From: Eximiradius sp.
GTDB taxonomy: Bacteria > Bacteroidota > Ignavibacteria > Kapaibacteriales > UBA2268
Direction: 5' to 3'
Assembly (NCBI GenBank): GCA_937127445.1
Contig: CAKZLY010000006.1
Span: 26,546 to 90,545 of the forward strand
Length of the DNA stretch: 64,000 nucleotides
Every line of letters starts with the position of its first letter. The stretch's first letter is position 1. Shown piece after piece: positions 1 through 9,473 of this stretch. The position numbers and the translations under genes were made by a program. The notes beneath the pieces are model-generated. The model saw nothing but the letters and a program-made list of their open reading frames with translations. It was not told where the DNA came from and searched no databases.

Positions 1-463
1 CGGGTAGAATTTGTTGAGTATCCAAAGTGTTTTGAAGCTCAAGGAACTGGGATTGCATTTGTGAATCTTTCAAACGCAGAATTTTAGCAATAGTTTCGGA
101 GTAATCAGCAGATGGTTCGTTGCCTTCTTTAATTTGAGCCACCATCATAGTGATCCAATCCTGAACCTCGAGAAGGACATCAATTATTTCTTGATTAACT
201 TTTATTTCTCCTCGACGAAGTTTATTGAGGATATCTTCTGCGTGGTGAGTAATTTCAGCGATTGGATTGAAGCCCATAAAGGAAGAAGTCCCTTTGATGG
301 TATGGAAACTACGGAAAATTCTATTGATAAGGTCTAAATCATCTGTTCTTGTTTCAATTTCAATTAGATCCTGGCTTAAATTTTCGAGAAGTTCTGATGT
401 TTCAATCAAGTAACCTTCAAATAATTCTTGCATTTCAGGATCATTAAAACTCACCGAAGCCAT
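1..463 (-). CDS. cheA: Chemotaxis histidine kinase CheA, N-terminal part (cut by window edge)
   Basis: Only the first 154 codons lie in the window; the gene continues past base 1. They encode a histidine phosphotransfer (Hpt/P1) domain with the H-box FHTIKGTSSFMGF, the phosphorylated histidine being residue 54. In CheA this histidine receives phosphate from the kinase domain and passes it to CheY. The ATG at 463-461 follows the cheZ stop by 12 bases, so cheZ and cheA are co-transcribed leftward. The neighbours (CheZ, CheY, CheR) support CheA over a stand-alone Hpt protein, but the dimerisation, kinase and CheW-like domains cannot be seen here. Confidence 0.85.
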   Translation of the reverse strand, partial: MASVSFNDPEMQELFEGYLIETSELLENLSQDLIEIETRTDDLDLINRIFRSFHTIKGTSSFMGFNPIAEITHHAEDILNKLRRGEIKVNQEIIDVLLEVQDWITMMVAQIKEGNEPSADYSETIAKILRLKDSQMQSQFLELQNTLDTQQILP

Positions 464-475
464 AATCACTCCAAA

Positions 476-1438
476 TTATTTGCCGAATAGAGCATCTATA
501 TCGTCTTGCGAAAATTGTTCGAACGAATCTTCATCGCTATTTTCATCAACAACTGGAGTTTTAGTATCACCAGTTGCTTCTGTCGAAGGATTTTGATTAG
601 CAAACATTTTGTCAATTTCGCCCATATCGATTGGCTCGTCTAAATTGCCACTTTCGACTTGTTCGATAACTTCATCAACTTGTTGTTGGCGGAATTCTTT
701 ATTAGCCATAGCTTCGACAGCTTCGGGGTCGAAGGCAATTTTGCGGTGAAGCTGAGAAACTTGCATTTTATCATCTGGTGATGGCTCTTTATGCATAAGT
801 TCGCTTATTTCAGATTCATTAAAGTGGTGTAGAATTTTTGTTAACTTAGTTTGAACAGTTTCGAGCAAATTATTAACAGCTGCTATTTGTTGAGCGGTAA
901 TATCCTGTACTTGAAGAGAAATCATAATGGAGTTTGAATCGTTAGTAATGCTGGAAATTAATTCTTCGGTTTCATTAGAAATTTTATTAATTTCAACATT
1001 AGGAATTTTTTTCATTGTGGTAATAATTGTAGCCAGTGCGGGAAGATGTTGTTTGAGGTCTTCCCCTTTTTCTATTGCCTTATAAAGAGCTTCGAGGAGT
1101 GCGATTGGATTTTCTCTTTTCTTTTGAACAATTTCAATAATTCTATTATAATTCTTTTTGATAATTTCAATTTTATATTGAATACCATCTACAATATCCA
1201 TTACTTCGGTAATTGCCATTTCGGTAGCTTCGGTAACTTTGCTAAGTTGCTTGGAAGCAGATGGCATTTTCTTTAGATTTTCTTGAATTGAAGCATTAAT
1301 TTCGTCCAGAAGTGGCTGAATTTCGCTGACAAAGATAAAAATTTCTTCGAGAAAAGGGATAACTCTTTGTCCTAATACAAATAGAGCTCTCAACTCATCA
1401 GCTTTTTGGAGCAACAGAGTAATATCTTTTTGTTTCAT
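476..1438 (-). CDS. cheZ: CheZ-family CheY-P phosphatase
   Basis: The 320-residue protein is mostly long helices, as in CheZ. Around residues 174-190 it carries SLQVQDITAQQIAAV, matching the CheZ active-site helix; Asp179 and Gln183 have the same D-x3-Q spacing as E. coli CheZ Asp143 and Gln147, which promote hydrolysis of CheY aspartyl-phosphate. After a variable acidic linker (about 225-305) the protein ends in FSQDDIDALFGK. That tail lies where CheZ carries its CheY-binding peptide but reads like the CheY-binding N-terminal peptide of FliM. It lies between cheY (13 bases upstream) and cheA (12 bases downstream). CheZ is much rarer outside Proteobacteria, so family membership rests on these motifs and on context. 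Confidence 0.8.
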   Translation of the reverse strand: MKQKDITLLLQKADELRALFVLGQRVIPFLEEIFIFVSEIQPLLDEINASIQENLKKMPSASKQLSKVTEATEMAITEVMDIVDGIQYKIEIIKKNYNRIIEIVQKKRENPIALLEALYKAIEKGEDLKQHLPALATIITTMKKIPNVEINKISNETEELISSITNDSNSIMISLQVQDITAQQIAAVNNLLETVQTKLTKILHHFNESEISELMHKEPSPDDKMQVSQLHRKIAFDPEAVEAMANKEFRQQQVDEVIEQVESGNLDEPIDMGEIDKMFANQNPSTEATGDTKTPVVDENSDEDSFEQFSQDDIDALFGK

Positions 1439-1450
1439 AGCCTCTCCAAC

Positions 1451-1828
1451 TTATGAATTTTGAATAGTTTTAAGAACAGCATCTAATTTTTCCTTTAGCA
1501 CTTGTGGAGTGAAAGGCTTAACTACATAATTATTAACTCTTGCTTTAAGAGCTTCAATAATATCTTGTTTTAATCCGCGAGTAGTAACCATAAGAATAGG
1601 TAAATTTGATAATTGAGCATCAGAGCGTATAGCTTTTGTAAGGTCAAGGCCGCTCATATTAGGCATATTCCAGTCTGTGATAACGAAATCGACTTTGTTC
1701 TGGCGTAGCTTTTCGAGGGCTTCCTGTCCGTCGCCAGCTTCAATAACGTCGTTATAACCGAAAGTTTTAAGTGCGTTTATCACAATTCTTCTCATAGTTG
1801 GAGAATCATCTACAACTAAAAAAATCAT
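1451..1828 (-). CDS. cheY: Chemotaxis response regulator CheY
   Basis: This is a single receiver domain of 125 residues with no output domain. The acidic pair Asp7/Asp8, phospho-acceptor Asp52 in TDWNMPNMSG, the switch Thr in VTTRG and the Lys in VVKPF are all present. The DWNMP stretch is the same as in canonical CheY. Its place next to CheZ and CheA supports a role as the diffusible signal to the flagellar motor switch. The ATG at 1828 is preferred because the protein starts directly with the first beta strand. Confidence 0.9.
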   Translation of the reverse strand: MIFLVVDDSPTMRRIVINALKTFGYNDVIEAGDGQEALEKLRQNKVDFVITDWNMPNMSGLDLTKAIRSDAQLSNLPILMVTTRGLKQDIIEALKARVNNYVVKPFTPQVLKEKLDAVLKTIQNS

Positions 1829-1894
1829 AAAAGAACCTCATAAATTTATTATTCAATAATATTATCGATAAAATAAAACAAAACTTTAATAGAA

Positions 1895-2260
1895 TTATCC
1901 AATATATTTTGCAACTTCATATTGAATTCGTTTAGTATTGAAAGGTTTGATTAAATATGAATTAGCGCCCGCAGCAAGGCCGGCGTTAATATCTTCGTCT
2001 TTTGCAAGAGAAGACAGAATAATAATAGGTATATCTTTATATTCAGGGTTTTGACGGATAGAGCGAATGAGTTTAAATCCATCGATATTAGGCATATTTA
2101 AATCAGTAATAAGCAAATCTATTTTTTCTTTTGGCAGAATTTCGAGAGCTTCCATACCGTCTTGCGCTGAGAGCACGCGATATCCTTTGATTTTAAGGGC
2201 AAGCGTTATAAACTTGCGAACTGATGGAGAATCTTCGGCTATTAATATTGTTTTTGCCAT
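1895..2260 (-). CDS. Second single-domain response regulator (CheY-like)
   Basis: This receiver-only protein of 121 residues has a conserved acidic pair (AEDS), phospho-acceptor Asp in TDLNMPNIDG, Ser in the switch position (LSSLA) and Lys in LIKPF. I chose the ATG at 2260; a TTG two codons upstream is possible. It differs from the neighbouring CheY (DLNMP in place of DWNMP), so it may be a phosphate sink or a regulator of another output rather than the motor-binding CheY. It sits between cheY and cheR in the same leftward operon. Confidence 0.85.
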   Translation of the reverse strand: MAKTILIAEDSPSVRKFITLALKIKGYRVLSAQDGMEALEILPKEKIDLLITDLNMPNIDGFKLIRSIRQNPEYKDIPIIILSSLAKDEDINAGLAAGANSYLIKPFNTKRIQYEVAKYIG

Positions 2261-2284
2261 CTTCAAACCCGAATTAGTACAAAA

Positions 2285-3196
2285 TTATTCCTTTTGATAA
2301 GCCATAGCTTTTGGGAAATGAACCAGTTTAAATGCCTTTGAGATACCGTGCAAGGATTCAGAATAACCAATAAACAAGTATCCACCCTTGTTTAGCGAAT
2401 TATAAAGATGAGTAACTACCTGCTGTTTGGATGGCATATCAAAATAAATCAACACATTGCAACAGAAGATAACATCGCAATTAGTAACAGTGCGCATTTG
2501 CTGAGCATCATAGAGGTTAATATTCATAAATTTAACCATCTGTTTTATTTCATCGCTAAGGACATAGTTTGTACCTTGCTGTTTGAAATATTTTTTTAGC
2601 AAATGCGGTGGAACATTTCTGATGGAATATTCTTTATAAACTCCCTGCTGAGCTTGTTCCAGGACCGACTTATTAATATCACTCGCGAGTATCTGGAATT
2701 GCACGCGTGGATACATTGGTCTTAGCTTTTCAGCAACTATCATAGCCAAGGTGTAAGCTTCTTCACCGGTTGATGAGGCTGCACTCCAAATACGGAAGAC
2801 CGGATTGAACAAATTCTGGCGGGTAGAGAGAATTTCGGGAACGATATGGGTTTCAAAGGCTTCGAATTGCTGAGGAGCACGGAAAAAATAAGTCTCGTTG
2901 ATTGTAATAGCATCGAAAAGCTCATTTAGTTCGTTTCTTCCCATTGGGGAACGCAGCAAGGTTAAATAATCTTCGAATGAAGAAAGTTTGTTGGTAGAAA
3001 TACGTTTTGCAATTCTTCCTTCGAGCAAATACTTTTTATTATCAGTATAGTATATTCCACACTGATCGTATATAAAATTTCTTAACTCATTAAAAGTATT
3101 ATCATTTAGTTCCATTTTCACCGGCACTGTTTTTTTTACTTCTTTACTTTCTTCTGTTGGCTTGCCAGCCCCAAACTGAAATAATCGAGCTGCCAT
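2285..3196 (-). CDS. cheR: Chemotaxis receptor methyltransferase CheR
   Basis: CheR transfers methyl groups from S-adenosylmethionine to receptor glutamates. Visible motifs are TINETYFFR in the N-terminal helical domain, the SAM-binding loop WSAASSTGEEAYTLAM, the acidic strand ILASDINKSVLEQA, the substrate-side motif NVLIYFD and the C-terminal GYSESL. The length of 303 residues is normal, with a divergent N-terminal extension of about 25 residues. No beta-subdomain insertion or pentapeptide-binding extension is obvious. It is the fifth gene in the che block, 18 bases from the receiver gene that follows it. Confidence 0.93.
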   Translation of the reverse strand: MAARLFQFGAGKPTEESKEVKKTVPVKMELNDNTFNELRNFIYDQCGIYYTDNKKYLLEGRIAKRISTNKLSSFEDYLTLLRSPMGRNELNELFDAITINETYFFRAPQQFEAFETHIVPEILSTRQNLFNPVFRIWSAASSTGEEAYTLAMIVAEKLRPMYPRVQFQILASDINKSVLEQAQQGVYKEYSIRNVPPHLLKKYFKQQGTNYVLSDEIKQMVKFMNINLYDAQQMRTVTNCDVIFCCNVLIYFDMPSKQQVVTHLYNSLNKGGYLFIGYSESLHGISKAFKLVHFPKAMAYQKE

Positions 3197-3263
3197 TTAT
3201 TAAACTCATTATTTAATATATTATAACTTAATAAACAATTCATAATAAAAAAATTAAAAAATT

Positions 3264-4574
3264 CTAACCACTCAGTAAACTTTTCTCAATTCCGGCATTA
3301 TGCAACAATTCTTCGATAAATTCTTTGTTATTATCATCTGATATTTCGAACAATTTTTTAATTTTGGCGCTTGATTTCTGACTATCAAGCTTAAACAATA
3401 ACTCAACAACAGTTGAACATTCAATTGATTTACAAACAATCAAATTATCGAAAATCCCATCGATTACAATATATTTGTTGTTTTCGGGAGTTTCGTCCCA
3501 GAAATAAGTCAGTAAAGATAGGAAATCTATATCACAACCAATCATTGAGCGATTAATAATTTCATTATAGAAAGCTTTGAAAAATTCTTTAATAAGTTCA
3601 GGTGAGTTATATTTTAACAACTTTTCTAAAACAAAGCTTTGAGTATCATTATTGCCTTTGAAAATCTCATTCATTATCGATGGGATATCATCTTTAATAA
3701 ACACATTTCCTAAGGCAATAAGACCTGCTGCACGTATATCATCATCATCGTCGAAAAGTGCTTTATAGGCAAGGTATCTCAAATTATCGGGCAAAACAAA
3801 TTCTTCACCTAATCTAAATGATATAGCTGCAACAGTTTTTAGAATAATAATCTGAATTGTTTCGCTAACTTCATCAATTTTTGAGAAAAGTTGGCGAGCT
3901 ACTTCAATATCATCACAATTAATGGATAAAGCGTCAATAATTTCGGTTTTTAGAAAATCGTCCTTCTCGTCTGTTAGAGCAAAAATCAGGAAATCAATTG
4001 CTTTTCTAGAACCAATTTTCCCGAGTGCTTCGATAACGTTAGGCTTTTGGTCTTCTTTGGTGTTATAAATTTTAACTAATTTTTCGATAATGGATTCATC
4101 TTGGTAATTGCCAAGAGCTTCAATAGCGGCTTGCACAACATTTTCATCTGGATCATCGAGCAACGGATATATTTTATGAGCAAGATGGCGAGTATTGATA
4201 AGTCCTAGCAAATCGCAAGCAAATTTTCTAACGTCAGGATCTGGATTATCCAGATAGCTCGAAAGGAACTCAGCGGAGGCTTCTCCAAGGTGAGCCAGGA
4301 TATCACCTGCTGTATTACGAAGTTCTACATTTTTGCTCAATATATTTGGTGCAATAATTTCGGAAGCAAGGCGAGCAAAATCTCCTTTCAAATCACACAG
4401 GGCTCTAACTGCAACATCACGTACACCACTATCGTCATGAGTAATCAACTCGCAAAGAGATTTCACAACATCTTCGTCGAAATCATTTGTCTGGGCAATA
4501 GAAATAATGGTTTCAATAAGTAATGTTGTATCGTCCGCTTCGTTAAGCTCTTTTATTAAGAGTGCTTTATCCAT
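3264..4574 (-). CDS. HEAT-repeat protein
   Basis: The 436-residue protein is built of tandem helical repeats of about 30-35 residues with the pattern D-xx-VR-xx-A-xx-AL-G-x, for example at residues about 50-220 and 265-300 (ADDTTL, DSGVRDVAVRALCDL, DPDVRKFACDLLGL, DENVVQAAIEALGN). These make a PBS-lyase-type HEAT scaffold, usually used for protein-protein contact. There is no signal peptide, membrane segment or catalytic motif. Its place between an NtrC-type regulator and cheR suggests a scaffold or adaptor for signalling, but that is inference. Confidence 0.75.
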   Translation of the reverse strand: MDKALLIKELNEADDTTLLIETIISIAQTNDFDEDVVKSLCELITHDDSGVRDVAVRALCDLKGDFARLASEIIAPNILSKNVELRNTAGDILAHLGEASAEFLSSYLDNPDPDVRKFACDLLGLINTRHLAHKIYPLLDDPDENVVQAAIEALGNYQDESIIEKLVKIYNTKEDQKPNVIEALGKIGSRKAIDFLIFALTDEKDDFLKTEIIDALSINCDDIEVARQLFSKIDEVSETIQIIILKTVAAISFRLGEEFVLPDNLRYLAYKALFDDDDDIRAAGLIALGNVFIKDDIPSIMNEIFKGNNDTQSFVLEKLLKYNSPELIKEFFKAFYNEIINRSMIGCDIDFLSLLTYFWDETPENNKYIVIDGIFDNLIVCKSIECSTVVELLFKLDSQKSSAKIKKLFEISDDNNKEFIEELLHNAGIEKSLLSG

Positions 4575-4658
4575 AGAATTACAAAAATTAATTTTGTATA
4601 ATTTAATATAATTAAAATAGTTTTATTATAGATAAATATCAAGTAAAAATATTTTATT

Positions 4659-6083
4659 TTATTCAATATTTTTTCCAGTTATATTAATGCCTAACTGTTC
4701 AATTCTGTATCGCAATTTAGCACGCGAAATTCCTAAAATTTTAGCTGCCTTTATTTGATTTCCATTGGTGATTTTCAAAGTCTGGATAATCAAATCACGA
4801 ACAACATTTCCCATAGGAGCACCAGTTTTGGAAATTTGCAGGAAGTGCTGACCATCAGCAAGTTCAATAGTTTGTTTCCCAGGAATTTGCACGCTTGTAG
4901 TTGTAGATTTGAGAAAGCTTAGAGATTCTTTTGTGATTAAATCATTAGATTCGAGAAGAACTACGCGTTCGATTACGTTGCGGAGTTCTCTTACGTTACC
5001 TTTCCAATGATAATTATTAATAATTTCAACGGCTTCTGGTGAAAAACCTTTGATATTTTTGCCAAATTTAAGGTTGAATTCATTAACGAATGCTGTTGCA
5101 ATTTTTAGGATATCAGCGCCTCGTTCGCGAAGTGGTGGCAAAAGAATACGGGCAACATTCAAACGGTAATAGAGGTCCTCGCGGAAAGAACCTTCTTCGA
5201 CTAACTTTTCTAAATCTTTATTTGTGGAAGCGATAACCCGCACATCAACGGATATTTCTTTTGACCCACCAAGACGGTAGTATTGCCTTTCCTGCAAAAC
5301 GCGAAGTAATTTCACTTGAAGTTCGAGGCTAAGTTCAGCAATTTCATCGAGCAGAATTGTTCCGTGATGAGCCTGTTCGAATTTACCTTGCTTAATTTTT
5401 TCTGTGGCACCGGTAAAAGCACCACGTTCATAACCAAAGAGTTCATTTTCGGCAAGTTCGCGTGGGATTGCACCGCAATTAATAGTAACGAAAGGACCTT
5501 TTGCACGTGGTGAGTTTTCGTGAATAAAGCGAGCCATCAATTCTTTTCCTGTGCCTGATTCGCCAAGAATAAGGACGGTAGTATCATCGGCACGAGCGAC
5601 AATTTTTGCCATTTCGATGGCTTTCAGCATTGCCTCGGACGAACCTAAAATCTCACTTGGTTGGTCTTTTTTCAATTGTTCGGATAGAATATCAACTTGA
5701 CGTCGTAAATCAAAGTTCTTCAAAGCACGTTCGACGGAAACTTCAAGTTGTTCGAGGTCGAGTGGCTTTACGATAAAATCTTCTGCCCCGAGTCTCATTG
5801 CACGAACTGCCATTTTAATATCGGAGAAGGCAGTCATAATGATTACTGGCATTGAATAGCCTTGCTTCCGAAGTTGCTCTAAAATATCAAGTCCGTTGGC
5901 GTGCCCCAAAAAGATGTCGAGAAGAATTAAATCAGGCGAAATCATATGGAGTTCGTCAAGTGCCTGATTTGCATCTGTAAAGGTAACCACTTTTGAGTAT
6001 TTGCTGGAAAGAATACCTTTTACCGTCTGATTGACTAATGGGTCGTCCTCTATTACTACTATTGTGTAATTATTTTTGAACAT
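4659..6083 (-). CDS. NtrC-family sigma-54-dependent response regulator
   Basis: Three domains are visible in 474 residues: a receiver domain (1-120, phospho-acceptor Asp56), an AAA+ sigma-54 activation domain (about 146-375) with Walker A GESGTGKE at 174-181 and the sigma-54-contact loop GAFTGA at 221-226, and a Fis-type helix-turn-helix at the C-terminus (IKAAKILGISRAKLRYRI). This layout activates transcription from -24/-12 promoters after phosphorylation. The partner kinase is almost certainly the PAS histidine kinase just upstream, whose stop lies 28 bases before this start. Targets are unknown; I did not find a convincing -24/-12 element nearby. Confidence 0.93.
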   Translation of the reverse strand: MFKNNYTIVVIEDDPLVNQTVKGILSSKYSKVVTFTDANQALDELHMISPDLILLDIFLGHANGLDILEQLRKQGYSMPVIIMTAFSDIKMAVRAMRLGAEDFIVKPLDLEQLEVSVERALKNFDLRRQVDILSEQLKKDQPSEILGSSEAMLKAIEMAKIVARADDTTVLILGESGTGKELMARFIHENSPRAKGPFVTINCGAIPRELAENELFGYERGAFTGATEKIKQGKFEQAHHGTILLDEIAELSLELQVKLLRVLQERQYYRLGGSKEISVDVRVIASTNKDLEKLVEEGSFREDLYYRLNVARILLPPLRERGADILKIATAFVNEFNLKFGKNIKGFSPEAVEIINNYHWKGNVRELRNVIERVVLLESNDLITKESLSFLKSTTTSVQIPGKQTIELADGQHFLQISKTGAPMGNVVRDLIIQTLKITNGNQIKAAKILGISRAKLRYRIEQLGINITGKNIE

Positions 6084-6111
6084 TCTAAACCTTCATTTAT
6101 TATTACAAAAA

Positions 6112-7215
6112 TCATTCAAATTGTTTTGGGACGGGCAGTTTAACATAAAAAGTAGTGCCCACACCAACTTTACTTTCGACATCGATAACTCCACCGTGTT
6201 GGTGCAAGATTCTTTGAGTGATAGGCAATCCGAGCCCTGTCCCGTCTGGCTTTCGAGTAAAGAATGGATTGAATATTTTTGACAAATCTTCGGGAGTGAT
6301 ACCGACTCCATTATCAGTAATCGAAACAACAACCATTTCACCTTCATTGTGCTTCAATCCAGCTTCGACATAAGTTTTAATAATAATATTGCCTTTTGTT
6401 TTGATTGCATCGGCAGAATTTGTGATAAGATTAACGAAAACTTGTTGCAATTGCTTTTCGTCGGCAGCAACAAGAGGCAAATCATCTTGAAGTTGCAATT
6501 CAACAGTAATTTCTTTTCGTTTAAGAACAGAAGCAACTAATTCGAGTGTAGTCGGAATAAGAGAATTTATATTTACTTCTTTAACGTCAGGAATTGTTGG
6601 ACGCGAGAAATTAAGAGTAACTTCAACAATCCGGGAGATGCGTTCTACACCTTGTAAAGCAGTATTAACATAGTCGAATTCAGGTGCATTCTCGGATATA
6701 TTACGTTTAAGAATTTGAAGATTTAAATTTACTGCTGCAAGCGGATTTCTTATTTCGTGAGCAACACCAGCGGAAAGTTGGCCCAAAAGAACAAGTTTGT
6801 CCGCTTGGACAAGTTTATCAGTTAGAGCGTGTTGTTCACTAACATCTCTTGCAATTGCCTGAATTAAGTTTTTCCCGTCATATTGAACAAAGCGAGCGCT
6901 TACTTCAACCATAAGGCTTTCATCATTATTAGTCTCTAAGGAAAGTTCGCTAAGAACCATTGGGGAGCTCGATTTCTGCAGTAATTTAAATATTCGCCGA
7001 AATTGAGGGAGAGTTGAGCCGATGAGCTCATCACGAGATATGCCAAGAAGGGTTGCGGCATATTCGTTTGCATCGAGTATGCACCAAGTTTCAGGTTGTA
7101 CGATAAAAACGGCATCTGATGCATTATCGAAAAAAGATTTATACCAAGAAAGTTGTTTTTCCAAACGTTCGACTTTTGCTTTTAATGTTTCTCTTTTTTT
7201 TTCGGATTTTGCCAT
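6112..7215 (-). CDS. PAS-domain sensor histidine kinase (NtrB/AtoS-like, soluble)
   Basis: The 367-residue protein begins with a short coiled coil (1-25), then a PAS domain (about 26-130), a HisKA domain with GVAHEIRNPLAAV (phospho-histidine 153) and an HATPase domain with N box (NLITNSADAI), G1 (DNGVGI), F (FNPFFTRK) and G2 (GTGLGLPI) boxes. There is no membrane segment, so it senses a cytoplasmic signal. It starts one base after the stop of the upstream TPR lipoprotein gene and precedes the NtrC-type regulator, giving a coupled kinase-regulator pair. Confidence 0.92.
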   Translation of the reverse strand: MAKSEKKRETLKAKVERLEKQLSWYKSFFDNASDAVFIVQPETWCILDANEYAATLLGISRDELIGSTLPQFRRIFKLLQKSSSPMVLSELSLETNNDESLMVEVSARFVQYDGKNLIQAIARDVSEQHALTDKLVQADKLVLLGQLSAGVAHEIRNPLAAVNLNLQILKRNISENAPEFDYVNTALQGVERISRIVEVTLNFSRPTIPDVKEVNINSLIPTTLELVASVLKRKEITVELQLQDDLPLVAADEKQLQQVFVNLITNSADAIKTKGNIIIKTYVEAGLKHNEGEMVVVSITDNGVGITPEDLSKIFNPFFTRKPDGTGLGLPITQRILHQHGGVIDVESKVGVGTTFYVKLPVPKQFE

Positions 7216-7216
7216 A

Positions 7217-9319
7217 TTACTTCTTTTCTTTTTTCACATTAGGATTAATGTTTGTGCTATCCTGGGTATTCTCATTTTTTTGAAAAGGGACAAGTTCCTC
7301 AGGCTTAAGGTTTTTCAATTTATTATATTCTTCTGATGGTTGTTCGATAATTGTTTCGACAGCTTTTTTCAATAAATTTTCGGGTTTAAGCATATCTTTT
7401 AAGTTTTCCTGCTTTGGCAAATTTGGGTTGAAATTGGGGTCGTGAAGTTGTATTTCCTTTTTCTGGTAGATTGTTTTTTCTCTATCGAGAAGATATTCTG
7501 GTATTGGTTCTCCACTGCGAACAGCAAGAAGATATTCAACGCTTAATTTTACATCTTTTGCATAATCAGAATTTGGATATTTTTCAATTAATATGGAATA
7601 ATATTTCAAAGCACTATCTGGCATTGATTTCAAACGTTCATATATCCAGCCAATATTATATAACGCTCTTGGAGCTAAGAATGAATTTGGATAATCGAGA
7701 TATACTCTCTGAAATTGTTTTATAGCAAAATTATAATCTCCGAATTTCATTAAATCTCTGCCAGAAGAATAAATTTCTTCGACTGTATCTTGAGCAAACG
7801 CTCGGGTGTAGCCTAAAATTTTCATTGCTTCTCTGCCGTATTCGGTTTTTGGATATTTTTCAACAATTACTTCAAGCAAAGAATCAGATGTTCTCAGATC
7901 AGAATTTCTCCAATGGTGTGAAACGACATAGAGATAGCGAGCAGAAGTTGTATCTCTTTCGGGGGAAACAACCATTGCCAGGTTATAATAGTAAAGCGAA
8001 CTATCAATGTTCTGAAGTCGAGAGTGGACGCGTCCAAGTTCAAACAGATCATTAGCTAGAATTTTGCGAGAAGTGTCTTGAAGGGTTTCGCCGCGTTTCA
8101 ATCTTTCGAGAGCATCTCTTGTTTTAGTTTGATAAGAATCCCAAGCATTTAGGATCTGATACATTTCATCAGAGAAATTATTTTGGACATTTCTCGAGGC
8201 ACGACCGCGAGCGAAGTACATTCGGGCTTTTGTATAGTCATTTTTTAAATAGAAGTCTATTCCTCTCTCGTATGCGAAAGCAGAAGTAGCAGGATTGACA
8301 TTATACAATGAATCAGCAGTACGCTCAAATTGAGCGATTTTTTCTTCATCATTATGATAACGAGCGATTTGCATTCTTTGAGTATGGACAAAGACACGCC
8401 ATTCACTAAATTTACCATCATTATCGAGATAGTTGAGGATTTTTTCGGCTTCATCGGTTTTCCCAAGTCGTATAAGCGAGGCTGCTCTATATAAATTAGC
8501 TTCGAAAATTCCTAAATAATCTGGTTTATATTTCAAAACGTTTGCGAATTCAATTTCAGCACGTTCGAACATACCCATACGGAAAAGAAGCGAGGCAAGT
8601 TCGAGTTGCCAGCGGGCTTTCATTTCTTGGTTGTCTGATTGAGCAACAGCCTGCAAATACGGTTTAAGAGCCGAGGGCAAATCGTTTTCGTAGAGAGCAA
8701 GTTCGGCTTCAATTCTGAAAGCATCTGAAAGAATATCGTAACGCTTTTTCTGCCAGGCAATATCAACTGTTCGGGAAAGGATGATTCGGCCGGCATAAAA
8801 TTTTTGCTGAACCAATAGATTTAGGGCAAGCAGTAAATGAGCATCGGGCGAGAGCTTACCATCAGGGAATTTATCGATAAGTTCGCTGCATTTTACTTGG
8901 GAAGGTAACCACTCTTCGCGATAAAAATAAGTTTTTGCCATCAAATAAAGTACATCTTGGATGTAATCGCTTTTTGGTTTATACGCTAATATTTTTGAAC
9001 CTTTGATAAGAATCGAATCGAGCTTTGCGTTGACGGGTTGGCGTTTAAATCTATTTATAATAAATTCCTGCAAAAAATCGGGCATCCCGCTTCTACGGGG
9101 AATTTCGATATTCACAGGCTGAACCGGTATTAGAACTCGTGGTAAGATCCGCTTTTTTTCTTCTTGATATTCAAATTCTTCTTCTGATTCTTTCAGCAGG
9201 CGATTTGCGTTGTAGTATGTATTGAAATATGCAGTAAAATTATCATATCTGAAGCAAGAACTAAGCGATATGAGTAAGAAAACCAGCAATAATTGCTGAA
9301 TTTTTGCTTTTGAATTCAT
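7217..9319 (-). CDS. TPR-repeat lipoprotein (possible SprE/PorW-like)
   Basis: The 700-residue protein has a lipoprotein signal (hydrophobic LLLVFLLIS then lipobox LSSC) followed by many tetratricopeptide repeats; several are recognisable, such as A-L-x-x-IGWIYE-x-L around residues 575-600. After the Cys comes FTAYFNTYYNANRLLKE, a motif I associate with large TPR lipoproteins of this phylum. The T9SS component SprE/PorW is also a TPR lipoprotein, and T9SS cargo occurs in this window, but orthology is not shown. I prefer the ATG at 9319 over the in-frame TTG at 9334. Only one base separates its stop from the histidine kinase start. Confidence 0.7.
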   Translation of the reverse strand: MNSKAKIQQLLLVFLLISLSSCFRYDNFTAYFNTYYNANRLLKESEEEFEYQEEKKRILPRVLIPVQPVNIEIPRRSGMPDFLQEFIINRFKRQPVNAKLDSILIKGSKILAYKPKSDYIQDVLYLMAKTYFYREEWLPSQVKCSELIDKFPDGKLSPDAHLLLALNLLVQQKFYAGRIILSRTVDIAWQKKRYDILSDAFRIEAELALYENDLPSALKPYLQAVAQSDNQEMKARWQLELASLLFRMGMFERAEIEFANVLKYKPDYLGIFEANLYRAASLIRLGKTDEAEKILNYLDNDGKFSEWRVFVHTQRMQIARYHNDEEKIAQFERTADSLYNVNPATSAFAYERGIDFYLKNDYTKARMYFARGRASRNVQNNFSDEMYQILNAWDSYQTKTRDALERLKRGETLQDTSRKILANDLFELGRVHSRLQNIDSSLYYYNLAMVVSPERDTTSARYLYVVSHHWRNSDLRTSDSLLEVIVEKYPKTEYGREAMKILGYTRAFAQDTVEEIYSSGRDLMKFGDYNFAIKQFQRVYLDYPNSFLAPRALYNIGWIYERLKSMPDSALKYYSILIEKYPNSDYAKDVKLSVEYLLAVRSGEPIPEYLLDREKTIYQKKEIQLHDPNFNPNLPKQENLKDMLKPENLLKKAVETIIEQPSEEYNKLKNLKPEELVPFQKNENTQDSTNINPNVKKEKK

Positions 9320-9473
9320 TTTAGAATTTCTCAATAATACAAAAAGTTGTAACTATTTTCATATTTACCAATTATTTATAGCAAAAATAACAAAATGGCG
9401 AATATTCTACAAACAAATATTTTACGTTTAATTAATTAATATATTTTATTTAATAATTATTCGAAATTAAAGT

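Noticed and set aside
134..337. Rightward 67-codon open frame
   Set aside because: It lies antisense inside the cheA Hpt domain, which has a clear H-box on the other strand.
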